From an uncultured Clostridia bacterium (lineage in GTDB: Bacteria; Bacillota; Clostridia; Christensenellales; Aristaeellaceae): a stretch of DNA of 30,857 bases. Below the pieces are notes generated by a model that was given only the letters and a program-made list of their open reading frames with translations, made no database searches and was not told where the DNA came from. Every line of letters starts with the position of its first letter. The stretch's first letter is position 1. The stretch covers positions 1-30,857 of the forward strand of contig CALCTW010000022.1 of the NCBI GenBank assembly GCA_937907055.1, in the 5' to 3' direction. This document shows, piece by piece, positions 1 to 7,814 of the stretch. Both the position numbers and the translations under genes were made by a program.

Positions 1-592
1 CGCAACGGTCGGTTCTGTGTTCTCGGCTGCTGTAGTTGCCTTTGGCTTTGCAAGACTGCGCTTTAAGGGGCAAAAGATCTGGTTCACTCTGATGATTCTA
101 ACCATGATGCTGCCTCACCAGGTGATGATGATCCCACAGTTTGTTTTGTACAACAAGCTGGGATGGGTCGGCTCATTCCTGCCCTTGACCGTGCCGCATT
201 TCTTTGGCGGTGGCTTCAATATTTTTATGGTCATGCAGTTCATTCGCGGTATTCCGCGCGATCTGGACGAAGCGGCAGTGATCGACGGCTGTAATTGGTA
301 CATGATCTTTCTGCGCATCATTCTGCCGTTGATCATTCCTTCGCTGGTTACTGTTGCTGTGCTAACGTTCATCGGAAGCTGGGGCGACTTCATGGGTGCT
401 CTGCTGTACCTGAACACACCAAAACTATATACAGTGGCTTATGCCCTCAAGCTGTTCTCGGATTCCTCTTATACGGACTTTGGCGCAACCTTTGCCATGT
501 CGGTTCTGTCACTGGTACCTATTCTGATCCTCTTCTTCTTCTTCCAGCGCCAACTGGTTGAAGGCATCAGCACCCAGGGTTTGAAGGGATAA
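1..592 (+). CDS. Carbohydrate ABC transporter permease, MalG type (5' truncated by window edge)
   Basis: Inner-membrane subunit of a sugar ABC importer of the CUT1 (MalG-like) class. The reading frame is open from base 2, so the start lies upstream of the window; about 196 residues are present. Several hydrophobic segments are visible, and the cytoplasmic EAA loop, which docks the ATPase subunit, reads DEAAVIDGCNWYMIFLRIIL followed by PLIIPSL. The tail ISTQGLKG is typical of MalG-type permeases. By position it should be the last gene of a binding protein-permease-permease operon whose other members lie off the left edge. The glycosidases downstream suggest an oligosaccharide substrate, but the sequence does not identify the sugar. 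Confidence 0.93.
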   Translation, partial: ATVGSVFSAAVVAFGFARLRFKGQKIWFTLMILTMMLPHQVMMIPQFVLYNKLGWVGSFLPLTVPHFFGGGFNIFMVMQFIRGIPRDLDEAAVIDGCNWYMIFLRIILPLIIPSLVTVAVLTFIGSWGDFMGALLYLNTPKLYTVAYALKLFSDSSYTDFGATFAMSVLSLVPILILFFFFQRQLVEGISTQGLKG

Positions 593-629
593 GGCTGATA
601 ACACGTGTTGGTTAACAAAAACAAATATT

Positions 630-665
630 GGCGCTGCATCATTTGTTGGTGCAGCGCCTATGTAT
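630..665 (+). terminator. Hairpin after the permease gene, possible terminator
   Basis: A perfect 9-bp stem, GGCGCTGCA (630-638) with TGCAGCGCC (650-658), encloses an 11-nt loop. The tail is only TATGTATT, so termination may be weak. Confidence 0.5.
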
Positions 666-742
666 TATTCAGCGGACTATATACAGAGAAAGGAAAATCA
701 TTTCAAATATAGAAAATGATCATTACCAGACGGAGGTGTAGT

Positions 743-1642
743 ATGGATATTCATTTTCTCAAAACAGTGTGGAGCGATATCATTATTCTGGAGGATAACG
801 GTCATTTTGCCATGATCGATACGGGTGTGGCAGATCAATTCCCGCAGATCATGGACTTTTTGAACAAGCGCGGTGCGAAAAAGCTGGATTTTATTCTGCT
901 CACGCATTTTCATCGTGACCATTATGGCAGCATCCCGGCTTTGTTGGATGCGCTCCCTGTTGAAAAGGTGATCCTCAAGGAATATAGCGGATTGGACCGG
1001 ACCACAGCCTGGGGAACAATAGCAGATGACGCATACCGTGCAGACGAAATGCGCAAGTATCGCGCCATACAGGAGCAGATTCGGCAAAAAAGCCATCTGC
1101 TTCAGGCGGAAGACATTGACCATGTGGATTTCATGGGACATAGGTTGGAACTCTATAACACTGCCAACTCTATCCTAACCATCTATGAGGACGCTGCTTA
1201 TCCGGAGACCTATCATCAATATACGCTCAGTGAAAATCAAAACAGCCTGGCCATCTGGATGGAGGCAGAGGGCGTCAACGTGTTTTTCGGCGGTGATATG
1301 CAGGATGCGCCGTCCGCTCATCCGCTGGCAAACTATGTGAATACGCGCATCGCCCATGAGGCTGGCAGGCAGGCCGATCTGTACAAGGCGCCGCATCACG
1401 CAACGATACATACTGCTTCAAGCGATGCGCTGGCTGTATACCGACCGAATGATGTGATCATAACAAATGGTGAAGAGTATCTGCGGGAACACAGCGACGT
1501 GTTTTCTCTGCTGGCTCCCTACAAGCCGCATATTTACCTGACAGAGTGTCAAAACGTGAGCATCACACTCTGCGGCGGTAAAGTGCTTGTTCAGGATTGC
1601 GCCGCATTGGCAGACAATACGCCGGGGAAGCCCCAGGAATAA
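743..1642 (+). CDS. Metallo-beta-lactamase-fold hydrolase (ComEC C-terminal-like)
   Basis: Predicted metal-dependent hydrolase of 299 aa. The zinc motif THFHRDHYG is at residues 54-62 (H55, H57, D59, H60), preceded by the fold's IDTG strand near residue 25. Further on are FFGGD and YKAPHHAT, which match the later metal-binding strands of the MBL fold. The arrangement resembles the hydrolase domain of ComEC/Rec2 proteins, here as a free-standing soluble protein with no signal peptide or membrane segment. The start at 743 is chosen because CGGAGGTG at 731-738 lies 4 nt upstream; an in-frame ATG at 716 has no such site. It lies between the sugar permease and the glycosidases. The substrate is unknown; a phosphodiester or lactone are both possible for this fold. 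Confidence 0.85.
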   Translation: MDIHFLKTVWSDIIILEDNGHFAMIDTGVADQFPQIMDFLNKRGAKKLDFILLTHFHRDHYGSIPALLDALPVEKVILKEYSGLDRTTAWGTIADDAYRADEMRKYRAIQEQIRQKSHLLQAEDIDHVDFMGHRLELYNTANSILTIYEDAAYPETYHQYTLSENQNSLAIWMEAEGVNVFFGGDMQDAPSAHPLANYVNTRIAHEAGRQADLYKAPHHATIHTASSDALAVYRPNDVIITNGEEYLREHSDVFSLLAPYKPHIYLTECQNVSITLCGGKVLVQDCAALADNTPGKPQE

Positions 1643-1694
1643 CCTGTGTCAGGTTGACAGCATAGGCAAGGCAGGGAAAAACGCCGTATACATA

Positions 1695-2672
1695 TCAAAC
1701 GTGGTACTGCCCGATCAGCTTATCCAGTGTGATTGCATACGCATGATGGTACAGCCTACGTAATGCATCAAAGCTGTTGTGCTGCTCTGTGCAGACGAAA
1801 TCACGGCTCCAGGTCATATACCACAGCCACGGTACGCATTCATCACGCAGCGCATCAGCATCAGGAATGATGCCGGTTTCGGCAATGGCGGCGCCTTTAT
1901 CAGCCGTAGTGATCTTCCGCAGCTGCTCGTATCGATCGTGGAATGCGCTGTGGGCATGAGGCGCGGGGTACTGGTCTCTGGAGATGAGGTCGCAATATTC
2001 ATCCCCGACATATCCTTCAGGCAGTGGATTATTCCATACCCAGATCAGGTTATCCAGATGGTGATGCTGCGTATACCGCTCGAACATCAGCCGATAAAGC
2101 TGACGAGCTGTGTCCATGCCTTTTGCACCCCACCAGAACCAATCGCCCTCCGACTCATGGAATGGACGCCACAGGATGGGAATATGCGCATCACAGAAGG
2201 GCGCAAGAAGCGACGCCATGTGATCAAGATCGTGCAGCAGCGCAGCATGCTCCAGGGTACCTTCCATCAGTGCGGCATTTGCATCAAAATCCGTGTTCTT
2301 TGCATAGAAGGACTTATCATGCCCGCCCAGCGGAGAGAACCAATGCCAGGTAAAGGTCAGGATGCCTCCGCGTTTGGCCCAGGCCATTGCCTGCGCAAGG
2401 GTGTCTCGATTGCTCTCCACCTCCGTCACGCAGTCCTGAGTGGCGTTTTCCAGGTGAATGTTGGGGGAGTAGGGAAGCAGCTCGAAGCCGCAAATGGCAG
2501 GCAGCTTGCCCGTTTCCCGCTGGATGACCGCCAGTTCCTCTTGTGCGCGGGTCTGCGTGTGCTGACCGGTGAGAATGCCCTTGCCTTCGATGGAACGCAT
2601 GTAAGCAAGCAGAGCCCGGGCTTCCTTCTGGGCATTGGGATTGCATGGGATCGTAATCATAGAAACCCCCAT
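1695..2672 (-). CDS. Cytoplasmic beta-mannanase, glycoside hydrolase family 26
   Basis: Predicted endo-1,4-beta-mannosidase of 325 aa, cleaving beta-mannan or manno-oligosaccharides by a retaining mechanism. The GH26 hallmarks are clear: ILTGQHTQ near residue 33, TFTWHWFSP near 106, WRPFHESEGDWFWWG with acid/base E173, and AIAETG with nucleophile E265. The length fits a single GH26 catalytic domain with no binding module. There is no signal peptide, so it probably works inside the cell on imported oligosaccharides. AGGA lies 5 nt upstream of the ATG at 2672; an alternative start at 2660 has a GGGGG run 5 nt upstream. The gene is convergent with the MBL gene and divergent from the regulator at 2938. 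Confidence 0.9.
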   Translation of the reverse strand: MGVSMITIPCNPNAQKEARALLAYMRSIEGKGILTGQHTQTRAQEELAVIQRETGKLPAICGFELLPYSPNIHLENATQDCVTEVESNRDTLAQAMAWAKRGGILTFTWHWFSPLGGHDKSFYAKNTDFDANAALMEGTLEHAALLHDLDHMASLLAPFCDAHIPILWRPFHESEGDWFWWGAKGMDTARQLYRLMFERYTQHHHLDNLIWVWNNPLPEGYVGDEYCDLISRDQYPAPHAHSAFHDRYEQLRKITTADKGAAIAETGIIPDADALRDECVPWLWYMTWSRDFVCTEQHNSFDALRRLYHHAYAITLDKLIGQYHV

Positions 2673-2856
2673 GAATATCCTGCAAGATGCGCAGATAGCG
2701 TCATACAGGATCATATCACAAAAGTGCCGGGCAGGTTGATTCCGGCTTAGAAGATCATTCGAAATCTATGGTTGTTTTGAAGGATCGGTCGTATGCGACG
2801 CAGCAACGTATGTGCCAAATATCAACCAGCCGTTGCTTTTTACAAGAAAGCATTGT

Positions 2857-2885
2857 TTGAAAACAACGATCGTTTGTGATACAAC
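2857..2885 (+). promoter_or_regulatory. Predicted promoter with palindrome, regulator gene
   Basis: TTGAAA (2857-2862), a 17-bp spacer and TACAAC (2880-2885) form a plausible sigma-A promoter for the regulator at 2938. A perfect 10-bp palindrome AACGATCGTT (2865-2874) sits in the spacer and could be an operator, perhaps for autoregulation. The divergent GH26 promoter should lie elsewhere in 2673-2934, but I see no clear match. Confidence 0.4.
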
Positions 2886-2937
2886 ATATACAGCGTCATT
2901 GATTCCGGACAAACAAGCGAAATGGAGCTGATCGGTG

Positions 2938-3855
2938 ATGATATCTGATTTTAGCCAAAGGTTGATCAAATATCGAAAACGTCTCAATTTGACACAAAGC
3001 CAGCTTGCCGCGCTGCTGAATGTAACGCCGCAGGCTGTATCCAAGTGGGAAAACGGCAGTTTACCGGACCCAGAGTTTTATCCGGCGCTGTCCGGCATCC
3101 TCGGCATATCGCTGGATGTGCTGTTTGGTCTGGCTGAGGAATGTGAAAAGCCGGACCTGGAGGAAATGATCGTCCGGCGGCTTCGTGGAATGGAACCGGA
3201 AGAGCGGGCTGACGAAATCATGCGGCTGTTTTATGCGGCGATGACAGCCTTCTCTGACGCGCCGGGGATCCGCATCCGTTTTCCTGAGCATCTGGAAAAG
3301 GAATCCTATGCAGAGCTCCGCAGCGACCATGAGCTGGCGATCTCCCGTTTGAACGAAGATCTGAAGTATCTATGCTTTCTGAAGATCCCAGAAACCGGAA
3401 TCGATCCCGAACAGGGAAATCATGAGGGCACGACACGCAGGCTGGCCAACCTGTTCCGCACATTGGCCAATGAGGATGCGATCACGATCCTGCATTACCT
3501 CGGCAGCGCGGGCAGAAACCGGATGCAGTCCGTATCCTATATGTCCAGACAGTTGGGGATCCCGGTCGAACGGGTGCAGAAGGTGGTCGATGGACTTGAT
3601 CGTCTGGGGATCGTGTGGCGTGTGTCAGCCAGCATCGGCGATGAGGCTGCGATCATCTATGGATACGCGCACAGTGCGGCGCTGATCTGCATGCTGTCCC
3701 TGGCTAAAACACTGGTGTGGTATGTGAAGGATCATGACCTGGATGTGAACACCTGGAGCCGAGGCGTCTTCCGTATGCCAAACAGCGCGATCTCAGAGCC
3801 TGCCCCCGGCATAGCTAACTGGGAAGATCCGACGACCATACCCGAGCATGATTGA
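2938..3855 (+). CDS. Transcriptional regulator: XRE-type HTH fused to a predicted winged-helix domain
   Basis: DNA-binding protein of 305 aa. The N-terminal 65 or so residues are a classic Cro/CI (XRE) helix-turn-helix: YRKRLNLTQSQLAALLNVTP followed by QAVSKWENGSLPD. The middle (about 110-160) has no recognised domain. From about residue 165, RRLANLFRTLANEDAITILH and the following segment resemble an ArsR-like winged helix (LxNExxxxILxYL pattern), then a mostly helical C-terminal part. Two DNA-binding-like domains in one chain is uncommon. The start is ATG 2938 with GGAG at 2924-2927; a GTG at 2935 is also possible. It is transcribed away from the GH26 gene and runs into GH43 17 bp later, so it is probably the local regulator of these glycosidases. 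No ligand can be named. Confidence 0.8.
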   Translation: MISDFSQRLIKYRKRLNLTQSQLAALLNVTPQAVSKWENGSLPDPEFYPALSGILGISLDVLFGLAEECEKPDLEEMIVRRLRGMEPEERADEIMRLFYAAMTAFSDAPGIRIRFPEHLEKESYAELRSDHELAISRLNEDLKYLCFLKIPETGIDPEQGNHEGTTRRLANLFRTLANEDAITILHYLGSAGRNRMQSVSYMSRQLGIPVERVQKVVDGLDRLGIVWRVSASIGDEAAIIYGYAHSAALICMLSLAKTLVWYVKDHDLDVNTWSRGVFRMPNSAISEPAPGIANWEDPTTIPEHD

Positions 3856-3872
3856 GAGGAGCATGAAGAACG

Positions 3873-5381
3873 ATGCGTTATCAGAATCCCGTCATTACAG
3901 GCTTCTACCCGGACCCAAGCGTATGCCGGGCCAACGGGAAGTATTATCTTGTGTGTTCATCGTTTCAGTATTTCCCGGGAGTCCCGCTTTTTGAAAGCGA
4001 TGATCTGATCAACTGGACACAGATCGGGCATGTGCTGACCCGTCCTTCGCAGGTTCAGCTTGCGCATGTGCCTTCCTCCGGCGGTGTGTTTGCCCCGACC
4101 ATCCGTTATCACGAAGGGCGCTTCTACATGGTCACCACCAATGACACCACGCACAGGAATTTCTATGTCTGGACAGATGATATTCATGGCGAATGGTCCG
4201 AGCCCATCACCATTGATCAGGGGGGTATCGACCCGTCGCTGCTGTTCGATGACGGGCATGTGTATTTCATCAGCAACGGCGCGGATGATGCCGGTGTAGG
4301 CGGTGTGACCCAGTGTGAGATCGACATTGCAACCGGCCGCAAGCTGAGCCCAAGCCGCTGCATCTGGCAGGGCACGGGCGGACGTTATCTCGAATCGCCC
4401 CATATGTATCATATCAACGGCTGGTATTACCTGATGGCGGCAGAGGGCGGCACGGAATACGGCCATATGATCGTTCTGGCCCGTGGTCAAACGCCATGGG
4501 GGCCCTTCACCTCCTGTCCGACCAATCCGATCCTGACCAATCGAAATAAAGCTCCGGGGATCATTCAGGGCATCGGGCATGGTGATCTGATCGAATCGCC
4601 GTGCGGAGAATGGTTCATCCTGTCTCTGGGTTTTCGGCAGATCCACATCTGGATGGCCTATCATCATCTGGGACGCGAGGTGTTCCTGACGCCTGTGCGC
4701 TTTGAGCGGAACGGTTGGCTCTCCTGCGGCAATGACGGCACAACGGAGGCGTCCTATGACATTGCCTGCGGGAATGCGCAGTCCTTCAAGAATGAATATA
4801 CCTTTCAAAATACCGACTGGCATATTGACTGGTGCGCCCTGCGCTGCCCGGACTGGTCAAATTATGATCTTGCCCGGGACCATTTGGCCCTGCGAGCCGG
4901 TAAAGACACACTGGATGATATGGCCAGCCCGACCTTGCTCGCGTTGAGACAAAAAGCGTTTGATATGGAGCTGGAGGTTACTGTGACAAACCGGCACGGC
5001 GAAGGCGGCGTTACGATCTACGGCACCGAGAGCGAGCACTACGATCTGTTTGTCCGCACGACGGATCAAGGCAGTGAAGCGGTGCTGAAGCTGAACATCG
5101 GCGGCATCCGGCATGAGCAGGCTGTTCTTCCGCTTCCGGGAGACAGCGCAGAGCTCATCATCCGTTCGGACAGTATCAATTATCGATTCTTTGCCAGGGA
5201 CTCAGGACGGGAAGTCTGCCTTGGCTCCGGGCAATCGAAGTTTCTTTCCAATGAGGTATCCACCCACTTCACCGGCACAGTGCTGGGCCTGTTTGCTCAA
5301 AACGGCGGAGAGACCCGCTTTGACGGGTTGAGGATCACCTACGGTGACCCATACGCTAAAAACTGTCGAAAAGGAGAATGA
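3873..5381 (+). CDS. Glycoside hydrolase family 43 (beta-xylosidase / alpha-L-arabinofuranosidase type)
   Basis: Inverting exo-glycosidase of 502 aa with a five-bladed beta-propeller catalytic domain (about residues 1-300) and a C-terminal beta-sandwich (about 310-495) of the kind seen in XynB-like GH43 enzymes. Expected catalytic residues are D14 in NPVITGFYPDPS (general base), D120 in QGGIDPS (pKa modulator) and E174 in RYLESPHMY (general acid). SGGVFAPTIRYHEGRFYMVTT is typical of the xylosidase/arabinofuranosidase subfamilies. There is no signal peptide, so it is probably cytoplasmic. GAGAGGA precedes the ATG. The next gene overlaps its end, indicating translational coupling. Xylan- or arabinan-derived oligosaccharides are the likely substrates; the sequence alone does not choose between them. 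Confidence 0.92.
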   Translation: MRYQNPVITGFYPDPSVCRANGKYYLVCSSFQYFPGVPLFESDDLINWTQIGHVLTRPSQVQLAHVPSSGGVFAPTIRYHEGRFYMVTTNDTTHRNFYVWTDDIHGEWSEPITIDQGGIDPSLLFDDGHVYFISNGADDAGVGGVTQCEIDIATGRKLSPSRCIWQGTGGRYLESPHMYHINGWYYLMAAEGGTEYGHMIVLARGQTPWGPFTSCPTNPILTNRNKAPGIIQGIGHGDLIESPCGEWFILSLGFRQIHIWMAYHHLGREVFLTPVRFERNGWLSCGNDGTTEASYDIACGNAQSFKNEYTFQNTDWHIDWCALRCPDWSNYDLARDHLALRAGKDTLDDMASPTLLALRQKAFDMELEVTVTNRHGEGGVTIYGTESEHYDLFVRTTDQGSEAVLKLNIGGIRHEQAVLPLPGDSAELIIRSDSINYRFFARDSGREVCLGSGQSKFLSNEVSTHFTGTVLGLFAQNGGETRFDGLRITYGDPYAKNCRKGE

Positions 5382-5383
5382 CT

Positions 5384-6934
5384 ATGTCTGTCAATCATCC
5401 CGCATGGCTTGATAACGCGATCTTCTATGAGATCTACCCGCAATCCTTCAAGGATACCAATGCCGATGGTATCGGCGATTTTCAGGGCATCATCGACAAG
5501 CTGGACTATGTCCGTGAGCTTGGCTGCAATGCGTTGTGGATCAACCCCTGCTTCAAATCTCCATTCGGTGATGCGGGCTATGACGTGGCAGACTTCTACT
5601 CTGTTGCGCCCCGTTACGGCACCAACGAGGACCTTCGCCGTCTGTTTGACGAAGCGCATCGGCGCAGCATGCATGTCTTGCTGGACCTGGTTCCGGGTCA
5701 CACCTCGGTGGAGCATCCCTGGTTCAAGGAGTCTATGAAGGCGGAGCGTAATGCTTACACCGACCGTTATGTCTGGACGGATTCTGTGTGGGAGGAACCG
5801 CAGGGAATGGGCTGCATCCGGGGCATTTCCGAACGTGACGGTTCTTGTGCCATCAATTTCTTCTCCAACCAGCCGGCGCTGAATTACGGTTTCCTGAATC
5901 CGACGCAGCCCTGGCAGCAGCCCATGGATGCACCCGGCCCGCGCGCGACGCTGGAGGAGCTCAAGAACATCATGCGATTCTGGCTGTCCATGGGCTGTGA
6001 TGGATTCCGGGTGGATATGGCCGGTTCGCTGGTAAAGCATGATACCGACAGCCGAGGCACCATCCGCCTGTGGCAGGAGATCCGCGCTTTCCTGGACGAC
6101 GAGTTCCCCATGGCGGCCATGGTGTCCGAGTGGGGCGAACCGGATAAGTCATTGCAGGGTGGGTTCCATATGGATTTCCTCCTGCATTTCGGCCCTTCCC
6201 ATTACAACGATCTGTTCCGCTGCGCCGAGCCCTTCTTTTCAGAACGCGGCAAGGGTGACGCGTCTGCTTTTGTACAGAAGTATCTGGAAAACTACGAGAA
6301 ATCTGAGCGCAAGGGCTTGATCTGCATTCCATCCGGCAACCATGATATGGATCGTCTCGCCCGCTCCATCCACGGAGAGAACCTCAAAATCGTCTTTGCC
6401 TTCCTGCTCTCCATGCCGGGTGCTCCGTTTATTTACTACGGTGACGAGATCGGCATGCGCTACATTGAAGGCCTGACGTCGGTGGAGGGCGGATATGGCC
6501 GCACTGGCTCCCGTTCGCCGATGCAGTGGGATCGCACGGTCAATGCCGGTTTCTCTGCGGCGCCGAAGGAGAAGCTGTATATCCGCCAGGATGAGCAGCC
6601 GGATCGTCCCAATGCAGCTGACCAGATGGCAGACGAACAATCGCTGTACCATGAGATCAGACGCCTGATTGCTATCCGTCAGGCACATAAAGCACTGCAG
6701 AGTAAGGGCGAGATCACATTTATCTACGCGGAAAAGGACAGCTATCCGTTGGCCTATCTGCGCACGAGCGAAAGCGAAAGGGTCCTAGTGGTCATCAATC
6801 CTGCTGCCAAGGAGGTTACCTTTGACTGCTCGTATGAACTCAAACAGTGCATTTATCATTTCGGCGGAGGGATCGTCATCAAGAATGGCGTGATGATCGT
6901 CCCGGCGCAGAGTGTAGGCTGGTTCATCGTCTGA
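5384..6934 (+). CDS. Alpha-amylase family glycosidase, GH13
   Basis: Retaining alpha-glucan-active enzyme of 516 aa with a TIM barrel and C-terminal beta domain. It begins in the style of oligo-1,6-glucosidase and trehalose synthase relatives (AIFYEIYPQSFKDTNADGIG). The four GH13 regions are visible: region I DLVPGHTS (101-108, where many relatives have VNH), region II GFRVDMA with nucleophile D211, region III VSEWGEP with acid/base E249, and region IV SGNHD with D321. GGAG at 5373-5376 is 7 nt from ATG 5384, so this start is preferred over ATG 5378, which would leave 1 nt. No signal peptide is present. It is coupled to GH43. The exact activity (alpha-glucosidase, trehalose-related or transglycosylase) cannot be told from the motifs. 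Confidence 0.92.
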   Translation: MSVNHPAWLDNAIFYEIYPQSFKDTNADGIGDFQGIIDKLDYVRELGCNALWINPCFKSPFGDAGYDVADFYSVAPRYGTNEDLRRLFDEAHRRSMHVLLDLVPGHTSVEHPWFKESMKAERNAYTDRYVWTDSVWEEPQGMGCIRGISERDGSCAINFFSNQPALNYGFLNPTQPWQQPMDAPGPRATLEELKNIMRFWLSMGCDGFRVDMAGSLVKHDTDSRGTIRLWQEIRAFLDDEFPMAAMVSEWGEPDKSLQGGFHMDFLLHFGPSHYNDLFRCAEPFFSERGKGDASAFVQKYLENYEKSERKGLICIPSGNHDMDRLARSIHGENLKIVFAFLLSMPGAPFIYYGDEIGMRYIEGLTSVEGGYGRTGSRSPMQWDRTVNAGFSAAPKEKLYIRQDEQPDRPNAADQMADEQSLYHEIRRLIAIRQAHKALQSKGEITFIYAEKDSYPLAYLRTSESERVLVVINPAAKEVTFDCSYELKQCIYHFGGGIVIKNGVMIVPAQSVGWFIV

Positions 6935-7117
6935 ACAAGAGGAGGCTGGATGCTGCCACGGTCAATGCTGCGTATCAGATAACGTGAGAAGATTGCTATG
7001 GCAGCATTATTGTAGGAAAAATCGCTGGCCTGATTGTGCTGGGTACTGATCTGATTACTCATGATTCTGAGACGATTTTCGATTCTGAAGTCGTGGCGAG
7101 TATGGTCAACGGCAAAT

Positions 7118-7222
7118 ATGTGTGTGGAAATGATAGAAACGATTTCCATATTTGTTAAGCTGATGCCGTATTCAGTCACTGCACTGCTGCTTAGCACCGA
7201 ACGTATGGAGAAGAAGCACTAA
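7118..7222 (+). pseudogene. Possible C-terminal remnant of a glycosidase
   Basis: A 34-codon open stretch ends in VKLMPYSVTALLLSTER. The PYSVTALLL string resembles the final beta-strand of arabinofuranosidase-type glycosidases, where PPYSVTVL-like endings are common. Nothing upstream in 6935-7117 keeps a long frame, so this would be the decayed end of a gene lost by deletion. The match is short and could be chance. Confidence 0.22.
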
Positions 7223-7233
7223 TCAAACTCGTT

Positions 7234-7306
7234 CCATACTTGAGAGGAAACAAAGAAATCCGAACCCATTCCCGATCGGGATTAGGTTCGGATTTCTCAA
7301 GTATGG
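7234..7306. repeat. Large interrupted inverted repeat (hairpin / cruciform)
   Basis: Three nested arms: CCATACTTGAG (7234-7244) with CTCAAGTATGG (7296-7306); AAATCCGAACC (7256-7266) with GGTTCGGATTT (7285-7295); and an inner palindrome TCCCGATCGGGA (7270-7281). Only an 11-nt bulge (7245-7255) breaks the left arm. There is no T-tract on either side in the right place, so it does not look like an ordinary terminator. Confidence 0.75.
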
Positions 7307-7378
7307 TGGAGCAAAAACAATATGCAAAACAAATGGAGGGAAATAATGAATTCCCCCTTGACAAAATTGCTTCCATTC

Positions 7379-7589
7379 GCCGACATCAGGCCCTGTCGGG
7401 CGACATAAGTTTTTCAGCGCCCGTGCGGGCCTGTCGGGGCCCTGTCGGGGCCCGGTCGGGCGACATCAGGGTGTTTTTTTGCGCCCGTCCGTTTCCCGCG
7501 CCGGAAGCGCCTGTATGCGCGATCGGCGCATATGTCGCGCGAAGCGCAAGAGGCCGTGCGCCAGCACCGCATATGTCGCGCGAAGCGCA
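7379..7589. repeat. GC-rich short repeats
   Basis: The motif GTCGGGCGACAT occurs twice (near 7396 and 7457), with CTGTCGGGGC-type copies between. Then the 22-bp string CGCATATGTCGCGCGAAGCG plus CA occurs exactly twice, at 7527-7548 and 7568-7589 (period 41). All frames here give arginine- and proline-rich repetitive peptides with no gene-like features, so I read it as non-coding. Confidence 0.6.
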
Positions 7590-7616
7590 TGTGCCCGTCC
7601 GGCAGGACCAGCACCT

Positions 7617-7644
7617 TTGCATTCGGCGGGTTTTGTGCTATAAT
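7617..7644 (+). promoter_or_regulatory. Predicted sigma-A promoter for the carboxypeptidase gene
   Basis: TTGCAT (7617-7622), 16-bp spacer and TATAAT (7639-7644) with an extended TGC immediately upstream. It lies about 105 bp before the first start codon. Confidence 0.7.
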
Positions 7645-7724
7645 GATCGGCAGAGCCCATTTTCGCGCGCGTGAAAGGCTGAAGCAGCCGATCCGGGGCA
7701 CGGAAGGCAGGGCTCTGAACGCTC

Positions 7725-7814
7725 TTGCAAGAGATCATGGGAGGATCCGCATGAACGCGACGCTGAAAATTGCAAGAGATCATGGGAGGATCCGCATGAA
7801 CGCGACGCTGAAAA
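7725..7814 (+). repeat. Tandem 45-bp duplication carrying RBS and start codon
   Basis: Bases 7725-7769 and 7770-7814 are identical. Each copy contains GGGAGG, the ATG and codons for MNATLK. Because 45 is a multiple of three, the two starts (7751 and 7796) are in the same frame. Confidence 0.95.

Larger units (their letters stand above)
6935..7750. other. Gene-free region between GH13 and carboxypeptidase genes
   Basis: About 815 bp. It holds the possible glycosidase remnant (7118-7222), the large hairpin (7234-7306), GC-rich repeats (7379-7589) and the carboxypeptidase promoter (7617-7644). I see no intact gene; short frames here give repetitive, biased peptides. Confidence 0.6.

Noticed and set aside
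7234..7306. Intrinsic terminator
   Set aside because: The stem is long but neither side has a T-tract directly after it.
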